A stretch of DNA of 64,000 nt from Butyrivibrio fibrisolvens (GTDB taxonomy: Bacteria; Bacillota; Clostridia; Lachnospirales; Lachnospiraceae). Below the pieces are notes generated by a model that saw only the letters and a list, made by a program, of their open reading frames with translations, made no database searches and was not told the origin of the DNA. Positions 17,235 through 30,698 of this stretch are shown here, one piece after another. Position 1 is the stretch's first letter. Each line of letters opens with the position of its first letter. The DNA lies in contig NZ_CP065800.1 in assembly GCF_023206215.1 (NCBI RefSeq), positions 1,116,001 to 1,180,000 of the forward strand, read 5' to 3'. The translations under genes were made by a program, and so were the position numbers.

Positions 17235-18206
17235 GGATACTTTGCCGGGCTCTAGTAAGTACGGTTTTTCGCCGCTTTCTTGTATTACAAGTCGGCACAG
17301 ATCATCAATTGCTATTACCTTGCCGGTGTGCTCTTCTTTATCTATATCAAATTTGACATTTTTGCCGATGATAAGTGAATGTTGTCTGTAATCATTAAGG
17401 AAGCCTTCGTGGTTTCCTTTTTTGAAATCTTCATAGTATCCGAAGAAATAATTCAGAAATCCCGCAGTTATCCTGCTTCCGCCATCATCTACATTATCTT
17501 CGAACAAAGATCCTGCAATATCAGATAATTCCGGAGGAAATCCGCCTTTAGGAGGATATAGATTGACACCGCATCCTGTAATACTAAAGCCAAGAAGTCC
17601 GCTTTCAAGATCCAGAGCTCCTTCTGTCAAGATGCCGCATACTTTTCGGCCATCTAAAAATAAGTCGTTGACCCATTTGATCCTTACATCCTTGCCGGAT
17701 ACATCTCTTAAGGCTCTGCACATGGCAGATGCTCCCATGCAGGTTATAAGACCTGTTTTAGAGCTTGAGAGATTGGAGGGTCTTAGAAGGATACTTAGAT
17801 ATATTCCCGAACCTGCCGGTGAATAGAATGTATGCCCTTTGTGTCCGCGACCAAGACTCTGCTGTCTAGAAAGAACCACAAGACCTTCAGGTTCTCCGGA
17901 TAGAGCCATCTGATAAGCAACCGAGTTAGTGGACTGGGTTTCTTTTAAAATCTTGAAATTGACAATATCCTGTGGTATGTCAAGATGCTTTCTGATGCTT
18001 TTTTCATCAAAAACATCACTACTTGGCTTTAGCATGTAGCCTTTATTGGTTACTGCATCTATAAGATGACCTTCATTTTGAAGTTTTTTGATGTTTTTCC
18101 ATATTCCGGCACGGGATATCCCTATGGTTGATGCCAGTTCCTCGCCGGATATATATGAACCTTTATTTTCGATTAAAAGATCAAGGATCTTCTCTTTGGC
18201 GGACAT
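17223..18206 (-). CDS. birA: Bifunctional biotin-[acetyl-CoA-carboxylase] ligase / biotin operon repressor
   Basis: Attaches biotin to carboxylases and, through its N-terminal winged helix (about 1-60, with SGEELASTIGISRAGIWK), likely represses biotin genes. Ligase motifs are present: GRGHKGH for biotinyl-AMP binding and KWVNDLFLDGRKVCGIL with the catalytic Lys. I choose the ATG at 18206 (327 aa), with AAGGAA 8 bp upstream, over an in-frame ATG at 18287 that would add 27 residues of unrelated text. E. coli BirA has 321 aa. Its target genes are not in this window. Confidence 0.92.
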   Translation of the reverse strand: MSAKEKILDLLIENKGSYISGEELASTIGISRAGIWKNIKKLQNEGHLIDAVTNKGYMLKPSSDVFDEKSIRKHLDIPQDIVNFKILKETQSTNSVAYQMALSGEPEGLVVLSRQQSLGRGHKGHTFYSPAGSGIYLSILLRPSNLSSSKTGLITCMGASAMCRALRDVSGKDVRIKWVNDLFLDGRKVCGILTEGALDLESGLLGFSITGCGVNLYPPKGGFPPELSDIAGSLFEDNVDDGGSRITAGFLNYFFGYYEDFKKGNHEGFLNDYRQHSLIIGKNVKFDIDKEEHTGKVIAIDDLCRLVIQESGEKPYLLEPGKVSIHF

Positions 18207-18540
18207 TAGTGGTATTCCTTCTTTCTGGCTTGTTTGTAAATTGCTGCGGCGTATTTTCGTGACGTTAGCCTTTGATGCGCCGTTCAATGAGTATAATTGC
18301 CCTTACGTCATGATAACAGACACTGAGCCAAAAAGCCATTTTTACCTTATTTCCAAAAACATGTCGTTCGTCGCATCAAAATTACGTTTGGTCTATAATG
18401 TTTGCATACTTTCTTAAAGTAGTATAGAATGAGCCATGTGATGTTTCGTGTGAACGAAGAAACAATAATAAAATGTTTTTTCTTCAAAAATTAAAAGTTT
18501 TGATGAATTAATTATCAAAGAATATGGAGGGATGGATAAT

Positions 18541-20016
18541 ATGAAATTTGATCCAATGACAGGGCAGCCAATTCCTGAAGAAAATGCTCAGCCCAAATTT
18601 GATCCGGCTACAGGGCAGCCGATTCAGCAGCAAAATGGACCGGCATTTGATCCAATGACAGGTCAGCCAATTAACCAGACACCTTATCAGGGACAGAATT
18701 TTGGTAGCACTCCTGATCAGCCAAAGAAGAAAACTGGCTTGTATTTAGGAGTTGGAGCAGCTGTACTTATAGTTGCAGCTCTTATCTTCCTTGTTGTTAA
18801 GGTTGCGGGAATGTTCGGTTCACCGGCAACTAAGATTGAGAAAGCGCTTGTTAATACATTTAGTCAGGCTCAGATGTTTGATACTTCTGTACTTCAGGAT
18901 TCTGCTGATGACCTTCAGGTAGATATGGAACTCAGCGGTAAGGTTGAAGGTACGAAGGTTGATGCTAATGTAAGCTATGCCAGGAAGGGCAAAGAGATGT
19001 CTGTTACTGGTGATGCTGGTGCAAGCATCGTTTCTTTAAATTTTAGTTTTTATATGAATCAGTCAAAGGTATGCTTTGACATGAAAGGACTTGACAGTCC
19101 TGTATTCTATGATTACACAGCTAAGAAGGATGGAGATCTTGAAGATCTTCTTGGCGGAGAAGTAACATTTGATCAGATCGATACAATCCTTAAGACTATC
19201 TCTGATTCCGACAGCCTTGTAAAGGATCTTGCAAATGCAAATTCAAAGGCTCTTGCAACTCTTGAATTTGAAAAAGCTGATGCAGAAAAGTTTGAAGTTA
19301 ACGGCAAAGATGTAAAGTGTTCAGGATATACAACAGTACTTGATAAGGATTCTCTTGAGGGAGTACTTAATGAGTATAAGGCTGCATTAGAGAACCACGA
19401 AGAACTGCTTGATCTTATTGAAGAGCTTACAGATCAGGATCTCGAAGATATGTATGATTCACTTCTCGATGAGATTGATGGAAGCGATGAGGCAGAGATC
19501 ACATTCTATCTTTACAAGAATCAGGTTGCAGCTATCATTATTGATGCCGAAGGTGAAGACAAGGTTGAGGTTCTCTTCGAAGGTGGAAGCTACCCTACTC
19601 AGAACATAAAAGTTAAGTCCGGCAAAGAGACTATCTACGAGGTTAAGGGTGAAGAAGAAGACGGTGTTATAACTCAGGAAGTTTATAGCAATGGTGTTAA
19701 GACCAGCAAGATGGAATATGATAAGGAATCCGGAGAGATCAAGATGACATATACTGATGAATATTCAGGATCTGAATTCACTCTCAAGGGTACTTATGAA
19801 AAGGTAAAGGGCGGATTTAAGCTTGAGTTTGATGATATAGAATATGATTCATACTATTCAGCATCAATCGAAGATTTCAATCTGTCAATCACAGCTACTA
19901 AAGGTGCTAAGGTTGAGAAGATCGATACTAAAGACGCTGTAGATCTTGGTAATGCTGATGAAGATGAGCTTGAAGATCTTGCAGAAGAATTTGCTGGACT
20001 CTTTGGCGGATTCTGA
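18541..20016 (+). CDS. Membrane-anchored protein with three N-terminal FDPxTGQPI repeats
   Basis: I do not know its function. From the ATG at 18541 (491 aa; GGAGGG is 9 bp upstream, while the ATG at 18532 abuts it) the protein has three copies of FDP(M/A)TGQPI in a Pro/Gln-rich cytoplasmic stretch (about 1-60), a single membrane segment (about 67-88) and a large acidic extracytoplasmic part with beta-rich text. Repeated DPxTGxPI tails before a membrane segment are familiar in Lachnospiraceae. The extracytoplasmic part has the look of DUF-type or DUF4352-like surface proteins, but I cannot assign it. A terminator-like dyad follows (about 20045-20102). Confidence 0.8.
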   Translation: MKFDPMTGQPIPEENAQPKFDPATGQPIQQQNGPAFDPMTGQPINQTPYQGQNFGSTPDQPKKKTGLYLGVGAAVLIVAALIFLVVKVAGMFGSPATKIEKALVNTFSQAQMFDTSVLQDSADDLQVDMELSGKVEGTKVDANVSYARKGKEMSVTGDAGASIVSLNFSFYMNQSKVCFDMKGLDSPVFYDYTAKKDGDLEDLLGGEVTFDQIDTILKTISDSDSLVKDLANANSKALATLEFEKADAEKFEVNGKDVKCSGYTTVLDKDSLEGVLNEYKAALENHEELLDLIEELTDQDLEDMYDSLLDEIDGSDEAEITFYLYKNQVAAIIIDAEGEDKVEVLFEGGSYPTQNIKVKSGKETIYEVKGEEEDGVITQEVYSNGVKTSKMEYDKESGEIKMTYTDEYSGSEFTLKGTYEKVKGGFKLEFDDIEYDSYYSASIEDFNLSITATKGAKVEKIDTKDAVDLGNADEDELEDLAEEFAGLFGGF

Positions 20017-20044
20017 TCTGCGTGATATGTTAAAATAAATCAAC

Positions 20045-20106
20045 CAATCCCTTTCTGGTAGGTTACGGATTTATCCTAAATCTATCAGGGAGGGATTTTC
20101 TTTTAC
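20045..20106 (+). terminator. Likely terminator downstream of the repeat-bearing membrane protein
   Basis: AATCCCT near 20045 can pair with AGGGAGGGATT near 20088, followed by TTCTTTTA. The stem is imperfect with a long loop. Confidence 0.5.
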
Positions 20107-20252
20107 AAATATGTTAATATAAGTCTGTTGTGTATAGGGCAAAGTCAGATGGCTTTTATATACAGATGAAATGATTCATCCAATCCTTTGGGTTAGAGAT
20201 GAAAAGTAAGCACATATAAGATTTATGTAACAGTGTAAGGGAGGAGTTTGTA

Positions 20253-21446
20253 ATGATCAATCAAGATTATAAAGCGATGCTTGGGGCCAAAAATATAATT
20301 CGAAATCTTTCGGAATATGCAACTGCAAGAGGCAAGGAAATTGGATATGAGAACGTATTTGATTTTTCTCTTGGAAATCCATCAGTTCCTGCTCCTGAAA
20401 TATTTACTGATACGATGATCAAGATGCTTAGGGATGAGAACCCGATGAAGCTTCATGGATATAGTCCTACACTTGGCGATCCTTCATACAAAGAAGCTAT
20501 TGCTGCTTCTCTTAATAGAAGATTTGGCATGGACTATACTGCTGAACATATTTTCCCTACAACCGGTGCAGCGGGAGCTATCTCACATGCTGTCAGAGCA
20601 GTGACAAAACCCGGCGACACAGTGCTTACAATCGCACCTTTTTTCCCTGAATATAAGCCTTATGTTGAAGGCGCAGGATGCAAACTCAAAATTGTTCCTG
20701 CCAATACTGATACATTCCAGATCAATACAGAAGAATTTGAAAGAATGCTTACGCAGGATGTTATGGCAGTTCTTATCAATACTCCAAACAATCCTTCGGG
20801 TATAGCATATTCTACAAGTACGCTCAGATATCTTGCTGATACTATGACAAGGAAGGCAGAAGAGTTCGGACATCCGATTTATCTGATATCCGATGAGCCT
20901 TACAGGGAGATTGTATTTAAGGATGCAGATGCTCCATATGTATCTACTTTTTATAAGAATACTCTTTCATGCTATTCTTTTTCCAAAGCGCTGTCGCTTC
21001 CGGGAGAGAGGATCGGTTATGTGGCTGTTAATCCAAAGGCTGATGATGCTGAGTTTATAGTTCCTATGTGTGGTCAGATATCAAGAGGCACAGGTCATAA
21101 CTGCCCTCCGTCTATAATCCAGCAGGCAGTTGGTAAAGTATGCGACATTACATCAGATCTGTCTGTATATGAGACCAATATGAATATAATATATGACACA
21201 CTCGTAGATATAGGATTTAGCGTTGTTAAGCCGGGAGGAACTTTCTATATCCTTCCAAAAGCTCTTGAAGAAGACTCAGTTGCCTTCTGCAACAAGGCTA
21301 AAGAATATGACCTTATACTGGTGCCGGCAGATAATTTCGGAGCTCCGGGATTTTTTAGAATGGCATACTGTATTGACACTGAGAAGGTAGAACGCGCAAT
21401 GCCAAGACTAAGACAGTTTGCAAAAGAGGTATATGGTCTTGGATGA
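20253..21446 (+). CDS. Pyridoxal-phosphate aminotransferase, class I/II
   Basis: The 397-aa fold-type I enzyme has NTPNNPSG (substrate and cofactor region), SDEPYREI (Asp and Tyr for the cofactor), the Schiff-base Lys245 in SFSKALSLPGER and a late Arg region. It resembles aspartate aminotransferases of Firmicutes, which use a broad range of amino acids, so the donor cannot be fixed. It has GGGAGGAG 8 bp before the start. Flanking genes give no pathway hint. Confidence 0.88.
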   Translation: MINQDYKAMLGAKNIIRNLSEYATARGKEIGYENVFDFSLGNPSVPAPEIFTDTMIKMLRDENPMKLHGYSPTLGDPSYKEAIAASLNRRFGMDYTAEHIFPTTGAAGAISHAVRAVTKPGDTVLTIAPFFPEYKPYVEGAGCKLKIVPANTDTFQINTEEFERMLTQDVMAVLINTPNNPSGIAYSTSTLRYLADTMTRKAEEFGHPIYLISDEPYREIVFKDADAPYVSTFYKNTLSCYSFSKALSLPGERIGYVAVNPKADDAEFIVPMCGQISRGTGHNCPPSIIQQAVGKVCDITSDLSVYETNMNIIYDTLVDIGFSVVKPGGTFYILPKALEEDSVAFCNKAKEYDLILVPADNFGAPGFFRMAYCIDTEKVERAMPRLRQFAKEVYGLG

Positions 21447-21524
21447 TCAAATACAGAATATGATTTATAACATCTGTATTAAAATATAGCTATTGAATGA
21501 TAGTTAAATAGTGAGAGGTTTGAG

Positions 21525-22358
21525 ATGCTTGATATTATTAAAGCTTTTTTGTACGGCATAGTAGAAGGAATCACAGAATGGCTTCCTGTTAGTTCGACAG
21601 GCCATATGATCCTATTGGAAGAGTTTGTCAAAATGGATGTCTCCCAGGATTTCTGGAATATGTTTTTAGTTGTAATACAGCTTGGTGCAATACTTGCAGT
21701 TGTACTCTTGTACTGGAACCAGATATTCCCTTGGGATTTTAGTAAAAAAGCAAGACAAGAGAAAAGAGTCAATAAAAAAGACGTATGGATGCTTTGGGCC
21801 AAGATACTTGTAGCCTGTATACCGGCAGCCATAGTCGGCGTTCTATTTGACGACTGGCTTGATGAGCACCTGTATAATGGATACGTAGTAGCTACAATGC
21901 TAATCATCTTCGGTATCCTCTTTATAATTATAGAGAATAAGAATAAAGGAAAAGAAGCTGTGATAAAGACTATAGAAGAGATAGACTTTAAAACAGCGCT
22001 TATAATAGGTGTATTCCAGCTTATAGCAGCTATATTCCCCGGGACTTCCAGAAGCGGAGCTACTATAGTGGGATCACTTATGATAGGAGTATCCAGAACG
22101 GCAGCAGCCAATTTTACTTTCCTTTTGGCTATACCTGTAATGTTTGGAGCGAGCCTTTTGAAGCTGGTAAAGTTCGGACTTGCATTTAGTGGATCTGAAG
22201 TAGCCATACTTGCAACAGGAATGATAGTTGCTTTTGTTATATCTGTTATTGTGATCAAGTTCTTGATGAGTTATATCAGGAAACATGACTTTAAAGTGTT
22301 TGGCTGGTATAGGATAATACTTGGAGTAGTAGTACTTGCATATTTTTTCTTAAAATAA
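21525..22358 (+). CDS. uppP: Undecaprenyl-diphosphatase (BacA type)
   Basis: Recycles undecaprenyl pyrophosphate to the lipid carrier of cell-wall synthesis; also gives bacitracin tolerance. The 277-aa integral membrane protein has the two family motifs: EGITEWLPVSSTGH (14-27) and PGTSRSGATI with the catalytic Ser-Arg. Eight or so membrane segments are visible. A GAGAGG site lies 5 bp before the start. The reverse-strand reading over the same stretch is a shadow. Confidence 0.95.
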   Translation: MLDIIKAFLYGIVEGITEWLPVSSTGHMILLEEFVKMDVSQDFWNMFLVVIQLGAILAVVLLYWNQIFPWDFSKKARQEKRVNKKDVWMLWAKILVACIPAAIVGVLFDDWLDEHLYNGYVVATMLIIFGILFIIIENKNKGKEAVIKTIEEIDFKTALIIGVFQLIAAIFPGTSRSGATIVGSLMIGVSRTAAANFTFLLAIPVMFGASLLKLVKFGLAFSGSEVAILATGMIVAFVISVIVIKFLMSYIRKHDFKVFGWYRIILGVVVLAYFFLK

Positions 22359-22474
22359 ATGTTTGAAAAGTGCGAAGTTTAAGTAAATGAACCATGTTGC
22401 CTACCGCTGTAAAGGCGATTTCAAGGCAAGCATAAGGTGGAAAATAAAAATTTGAAAATTTTTCAAAAAAGTTA

Positions 22475-22503
22475 TTGCAATCATGTGGGGTGGATGATAT
22501 ACT
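22475..22503 (+). promoter_or_regulatory. rRNA operon promoter P1
   Basis: TTGCAA (22475-22480) and TATACT (22498-22503) with 17-bp spacing. Confidence 0.7.
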
Positions 22504-22569
22504 AAAAAACGCCCGCTTGAGAGAAGCTTTGTTCTTCCAAGAAGCGAGAAAATAAATTTAAAAAAGTTC

Positions 22570-22598
22570 TTGACAAAGCCAAGACAACGAGTTAAGAT
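22570..22598 (+). promoter_or_regulatory. rRNA operon promoter P2
   Basis: TTGACA (22570-22575) and TAAGAT (22593-22598) with 17-bp spacing. Tandem promoters are typical of rRNA operons. The leader to 22865 is free of genes and has a small hairpin near 22710 (TTCTT with AAGAA). Confidence 0.8.
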
Positions 22599-22865
22599 AT
22601 AACACGTTGCGGCGGACAAGCCAAGACATGAGAGCTTCAAAAGCAATGATGAAGCGATCAAAAGCACTTTGACAACTTAACAGTAATGCAACCCTGAAAA
22701 TTCCAGTTCTTCTTTTTAAAGAAGGACAGAATGTTCAGAAGAACAAAAACCAAAAGTAAATTTTTGATGGTTTAGCCACCATCAAGCTGTTATGAAAATA
22801 ACAGTGGAGCAGAATTATTCTGATTAAGTCAGCATAAGTCTGAACCGGAAAGAACAATTATTTTA

Positions 22866-24415
<1,550 letters not shown>

Positions 24416-24489
24416 AATAAAGAAGGAAGAAGTAAGGAGTTGCATTACTGTTTAGTTGTTAAAGGCATGAACCTTTAAAACAAAATATT

Positions 24490-24606
24490 TCTGGTGATGA
24501 TGCGCTTTGGGGAAACACCCGTTCCCATCTCGAACACGACGGTTAAGACTAAAGCGGCCGAAAGTACTATACTGGTGACGGTATGGGAGGATAGGTGGTT
24601 GCCAGA
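24490..24606 (+). rRNA. rrf: 5S ribosomal RNA, located between 16S and 23S
   Basis: About 117 nt with the closing helix TCTGG...CCAGA, CACCCGTTCCCATCTCGAAC and the tail GGTATGGGAGGATAGGTGGT. It lies upstream of the tRNA pair and 23S. No second 5S follows 23S, so the operon order is 16S-5S-tRNA-tRNA-23S. This is not the usual order, although 5S before 23S is known from some Clostridia. Confidence 0.92.
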
Positions 24607-24611
24607 TTTAT

Positions 24612-24685
<74 letters not shown>

Positions 24686-24703
24686 TCGGCGTTAAGCCCA
24701 AAT

Positions 24704-24776
24704 GGGGGTGTAGCTCAGTTGGGAGAGCACCTGCCTTGCAAGCAGGGGGTCAAGAGTTCGAATCTCTCCATCTCCA
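24704..24776 (+). tRNA. tRNA-Ala(TGC)
   Basis: Acceptor GGGGGTG with CATCTCC, anticodon TGC in CTTGCAA, T-loop TTCGAAT. CCA is not encoded. Confidence 0.97.
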
Positions 24777-25019
24777 TTCGAGATAGTTCACTATCTCAGA
24801 TTGTTCCTTGAAAACCGAATACTGAAATATAGATTATATCAAGATCCAAAAGATCAAAGATATGTTCTATGTCCAAACCAAAATCAAGACATCAAAAAAG
24901 ATGAAGAAATTCATCAAGACCATTTCGAAAGAAATGGGCCTTATCTTACTCATATCGCTGTGAGAAAGATAAGAAGAGAATCCAGATGATCGAAAGATCA
25001 GGACTGATTCCTGCATAAC

Positions 25020-27935
<2,916 letters not shown>

Positions 27936-27993
27936 AGAAGTTAAGATAAGTTTGGAGATTCAGTGTTCGGTTTTGAAGGAACAATTAAAACAT

Positions 27994-28066
27994 TCCTCAA
28001 TAGCTCAGTCGGTAGAGCATTCGGCTGTTAACCGAAGTGTCGTAGGTTCGAGTCCTACTTGGGGAG
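27994..28066 (+). tRNA. tRNA-Asn(GTT)
   Basis: Acceptor TCCTCAA with TTGGGGA, anticodon GTT in CTGTTAA. CCA is not encoded. First of three tRNAs after 23S. Confidence 0.96.
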
Positions 28067-28107
28067 CTACAGAATAATCTGTTAATTCGCCGATAGGCGA
28101 AGAGCGA

Positions 28108-28179
28108 GGCCCCTTGGTCAAGCGGTTAAGACATCGCCCTTTCACGGCGGTAACAGCAGTTCGAACCTGCTAGGGGTCA
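28108..28179 (+). tRNA. tRNA-Glu(TTC)
   Basis: Acceptor GGCCCCT with AGGGGTC, anticodon TTC in CTTTCAC, T-loop TTCGAAC. CCA is not encoded. Confidence 0.96.
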
Positions 28180-28191
28180 TATATATAATAT

Positions 28192-28262
28192 GGTGACATA
28201 GCCAAGTGGTAAGGCATAGGTCTGCAACACCTTGAGCGTCGGTTCAAATCCGTCTGTCACCT
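28192..28262 (+). tRNA. tRNA-Cys(GCA)
   Basis: Acceptor GGTGACA with TGTCACC, anticodon GCA in CTGCAAC, T-loop TTCAAAT. CCA is not encoded. Confidence 0.96.
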
Positions 28263-28265
28263 CTC

Positions 28266-28296
28266 AAGAATCCATGAGTATGGATTCTTTTTTTTT
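28266..28296 (+). terminator. Terminator of the rRNA-tRNA operon
   Basis: A perfect 9-bp stem (AAGAATCCA with TGGATTCTT) is followed by nine T. Confidence 0.92.
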
Positions 28297-28319
28297 ACGT
28301 ATTTTTGGGTTACTGCAAT

Positions 28320-28368
28320 AAAAAGGTTACTGCACTAAATATGATCTATTTGGTACGGTAACCTTTTT
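28320..28368 (-). terminator. Terminator of the MATE gene
   Basis: AAAAAGGTTAC and GTAACCTTTTT form an 11-bp stem around a 27-nt loop. The T-run lies downstream on the - strand. A GGTTACTGCA copy just outside makes a small direct repeat. Confidence 0.6.
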
Positions 28369-28408
28369 AAATTAAATAGAGTGATTTATCACGAAGTATC
28401 ATCTTATG

Positions 28409-29800
28409 TCATACAGACATTTTACCTGCTTTCCATCTTCCTGATACATACTGATATGAGAACAATATAAATAGCAGGATGTTATGTCCTATCATACATG
28501 CCCATGCGGATATAAGTCCTAGTCCTAATAAAACGGTACATATATATGTTCCGGCAATTCTTATACACCACATTCCGAGAACGTTATATATAAATGGTGC
28601 GACAGTTTTGCCTAGACCTTGCATCATTCCTTCTATAATGATCGGAACACCGTAGAAAGGCTCTGATATAGCAACCATTCTAAGAACTGTAGTTGATAGC
28701 AGTATTACGTTTTCATCTACTGTAAATAGTCTTACTAATGAGGGAGCAAATATAAATAATAAACTTCCTGATATTACCATGAAGAAGATTTCAAGAGGTA
28801 GTACTGTTTTGGATAGTATATCCAGCTTCTTTTTATCTCTTGCACCATATGCATTGCCTGAAAGAGTAGCAGCTGCTGTCTGCATACCCCATCCGGGGAT
28901 ATAGAAGGCAGATTCTACTGTATTGGCGATTGTATGAGCAGCGGTTGCTGTCTCGCCTATTGCATTGATCATCGAAGCAAATACTACATATCCAAGTGAT
29001 GTTGCAAATCTCTGCATCATATTAGGTATTGCAACTTTTAATACGCTGCTGAGTATTGCGGTATCAGGATATATCTTCTGACCTTTAGGAGATATCTGCG
29101 AATGGTTATAGAATCTATAGCTTATTGCTATTCCGCCCCAGGTATATGCTATAGCACTAGCAAGCGCAGCACCTTTGATATCAAGTCCTGCCCCCGGTAC
29201 TGTCAGTGCGATAGAGCCAAGAGTTACTATTCGCGTTTTATAAATCAGCAGATAGTTGAGTATCACATTTAGCAGATTGACTTGAATCCCCACATACATA
29301 GGAGTCTTGGTATCGCCTGCAGATCTAAGTTCTGTACCGAATATGATACTGGCTGTTCTAAAGAGGATCGGGGCATATAGTATTCCGAAATAAGTTGCTG
29401 CATCAGCCTCAATAGAAGCATCTACCTGCATCCATACAGGAACGAAGCCCTTTATGAGCTGTAGCATTATGGTGAAAAATATGCCTGTTACTATTACGAT
29501 AAGAACAGACTGGCCGGCTGCTTTCCTGGCTCTTTCAATCTTGCCTGCGCCAAGTGACTGGGATATATATGCAAGAAATCCAACTCCGAGAGCTGAGATA
29601 GTGCTTCCTATAAGCCAGTTTACTGTACTTGTGGCTCCAACCGCTGCTGTTGCATGAGTTCCTAGAACACCAACCATGGCAGTGTCTATATATTGCACGG
29701 TAGTCTGCATGAACTGTTCTAGCATAGTTGGCCACGCCAGGGCGAAGATTATAGGGAGCATCTGCCTGAAAGTATATTCATTTGTACTATTGTCTTTCAT
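28409..29800 (-). CDS. MATE family efflux transporter
   Basis: A 463-aa membrane protein with twelve hydrophobic segments in two pseudo-repeats, each starting with a cytoplasmic loop and a Pro-bearing first helix (LAWPTMLEQ near the start, KVAIPNMMQR at the middle). It likely exports organic cations, drugs or metabolites with Na+ or H+. The substrate cannot be predicted. The Shine-Dalgarno candidate lies rather far upstream (about 20 nt), so the exact start is less sure. It is alone on its strand, between the tRNA genes and a divergent unit. Confidence 0.88.
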   Translation of the reverse strand: MKDNSTNEYTFRQMLPIIFALAWPTMLEQFMQTTVQYIDTAMVGVLGTHATAAVGATSTVNWLIGSTISALGVGFLAYISQSLGAGKIERARKAAGQSVLIVIVTGIFFTIMLQLIKGFVPVWMQVDASIEADAATYFGILYAPILFRTASIIFGTELRSAGDTKTPMYVGIQVNLLNVILNYLLIYKTRIVTLGSIALTVPGAGLDIKGAALASAIAYTWGGIAISYRFYNHSQISPKGQKIYPDTAILSSVLKVAIPNMMQRFATSLGYVVFASMINAIGETATAAHTIANTVESAFYIPGWGMQTAAATLSGNAYGARDKKKLDILSKTVLPLEIFFMVISGSLLFIFAPSLVRLFTVDENVILLSTTVLRMVAISEPFYGVPIIIEGMMQGLGKTVAPFIYNVLGMWCIRIAGTYICTVLLGLGLISAWACMIGHNILLFILFSYQYVSGRWKAGKMSV

Positions 29801-29999
29801 TTTTTTATTCTATTCTTAATGCCTTCCTTCTAAATATTATTTTGATATCTACATCATTATTATTAAGTTGAAGACATATTTAATCAAGAGATTAATACCT
29901 GTTTTTATAAACTGTATAACTATCAAATCCTGGGTAAGAGAAAAATAATGTGTTATACTAAACTTACGTATATTTTCTGAAAGTGGGAGTCTTGTTAGT

Positions 30000-30680
30000 A
30001 TGCTTAGTTTAAGTCTTAGACATATTTCAGAAGTTTTTCTTTATGAATATTATAAAAATCCCGATGAATATGAGATTTCAGATGAAGATCTTGCACGTCC
30101 TCATCTTGATAAGGCAAAAGCTCTTTTGACAGAGCAGAAAAATAATGACGCCCTGCAGGAATACCTTGCGGCATACATGGAGAATCCGGTAAGCTTTGAA
30201 GCTGTTTCCGGGATCATCATCTGCTGTAAGAGGCTTGGCGATATTGAAGGTGAATATCAGTATACGCAGCAGATGTATGATATATGCTGTACAAGAGCTG
30301 AACTTGCGACATATTATCGCAATCTTGGATGGTATTATCTTGAAAGATATAAGCCGGATCTGTCGGCTGCGCTTTACAGATACAGCACCTTCTTTTGTGA
30401 AGGTCAGGCTGCAGAAGAAGAGATCAAATACCTTGAAAAGGCTTTGAATAGACCTATGGGCGATCAGAAGCCGGATATGATCCAGGCAATGCTTGAAGAT
30501 AATAAGATTCCTACGGGGCCTTCTAATGTGACACTTGCTCTTTTGATCAAAGCAGGTGAAGAAGCTGAGCAGGGCGGTAATTATATGCAGGCGCTTGACT
30601 GCTATATGATGGTATATGATCTGACTTTGGATGAGGAAATTGGTGATAGGATCCACAAGATTAAACAAAATAGAATGTGA
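30000..30680 (+). CDS. Hypothetical TPR-like helical protein
   Basis: I do not recognise a family. The 226-aa protein is cytoplasmic and rich in helices with a TPR-like rhythm: KAKALLTEQKNNDALQEYLAA, shown here by its positions (about 35-60), then further pairs around 70-130 and 180-215 (GNYMQALDCYMMVYD). TPR proteins act as scaffolds. The next gene, 18 bp downstream, encodes an S1-domain protein, so both are likely cotranscribed. GTGGGAGTC lies 8-13 bp before the start and is only a fair ribosome-binding site. Confidence 0.75.
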   Translation: MLSLSLRHISEVFLYEYYKNPDEYEISDEDLARPHLDKAKALLTEQKNNDALQEYLAAYMENPVSFEAVSGIIICCKRLGDIEGEYQYTQQMYDICCTRAELATYYRNLGWYYLERYKPDLSAALYRYSTFFCEGQAAEEEIKYLEKALNRPMGDQKPDMIQAMLEDNKIPTGPSNVTLALLIKAGEEAEQGGNYMQALDCYMMVYDLTLDEEIGDRIHKIKQNRM

Positions 30681-30698
30681 CAGGAAGGTAAAAGGGTT

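Noticed and set aside
21479..22258. 259-aa reading frame on the - strand
   Set aside because: It is the complement of uppP, whose membrane codons give long open antisense frames.
28300..28370. Small transposon end because of two GGTTACTGCA copies
   Set aside because: The copies are part of a terminator region of the MATE gene; no second end or transposase is near.
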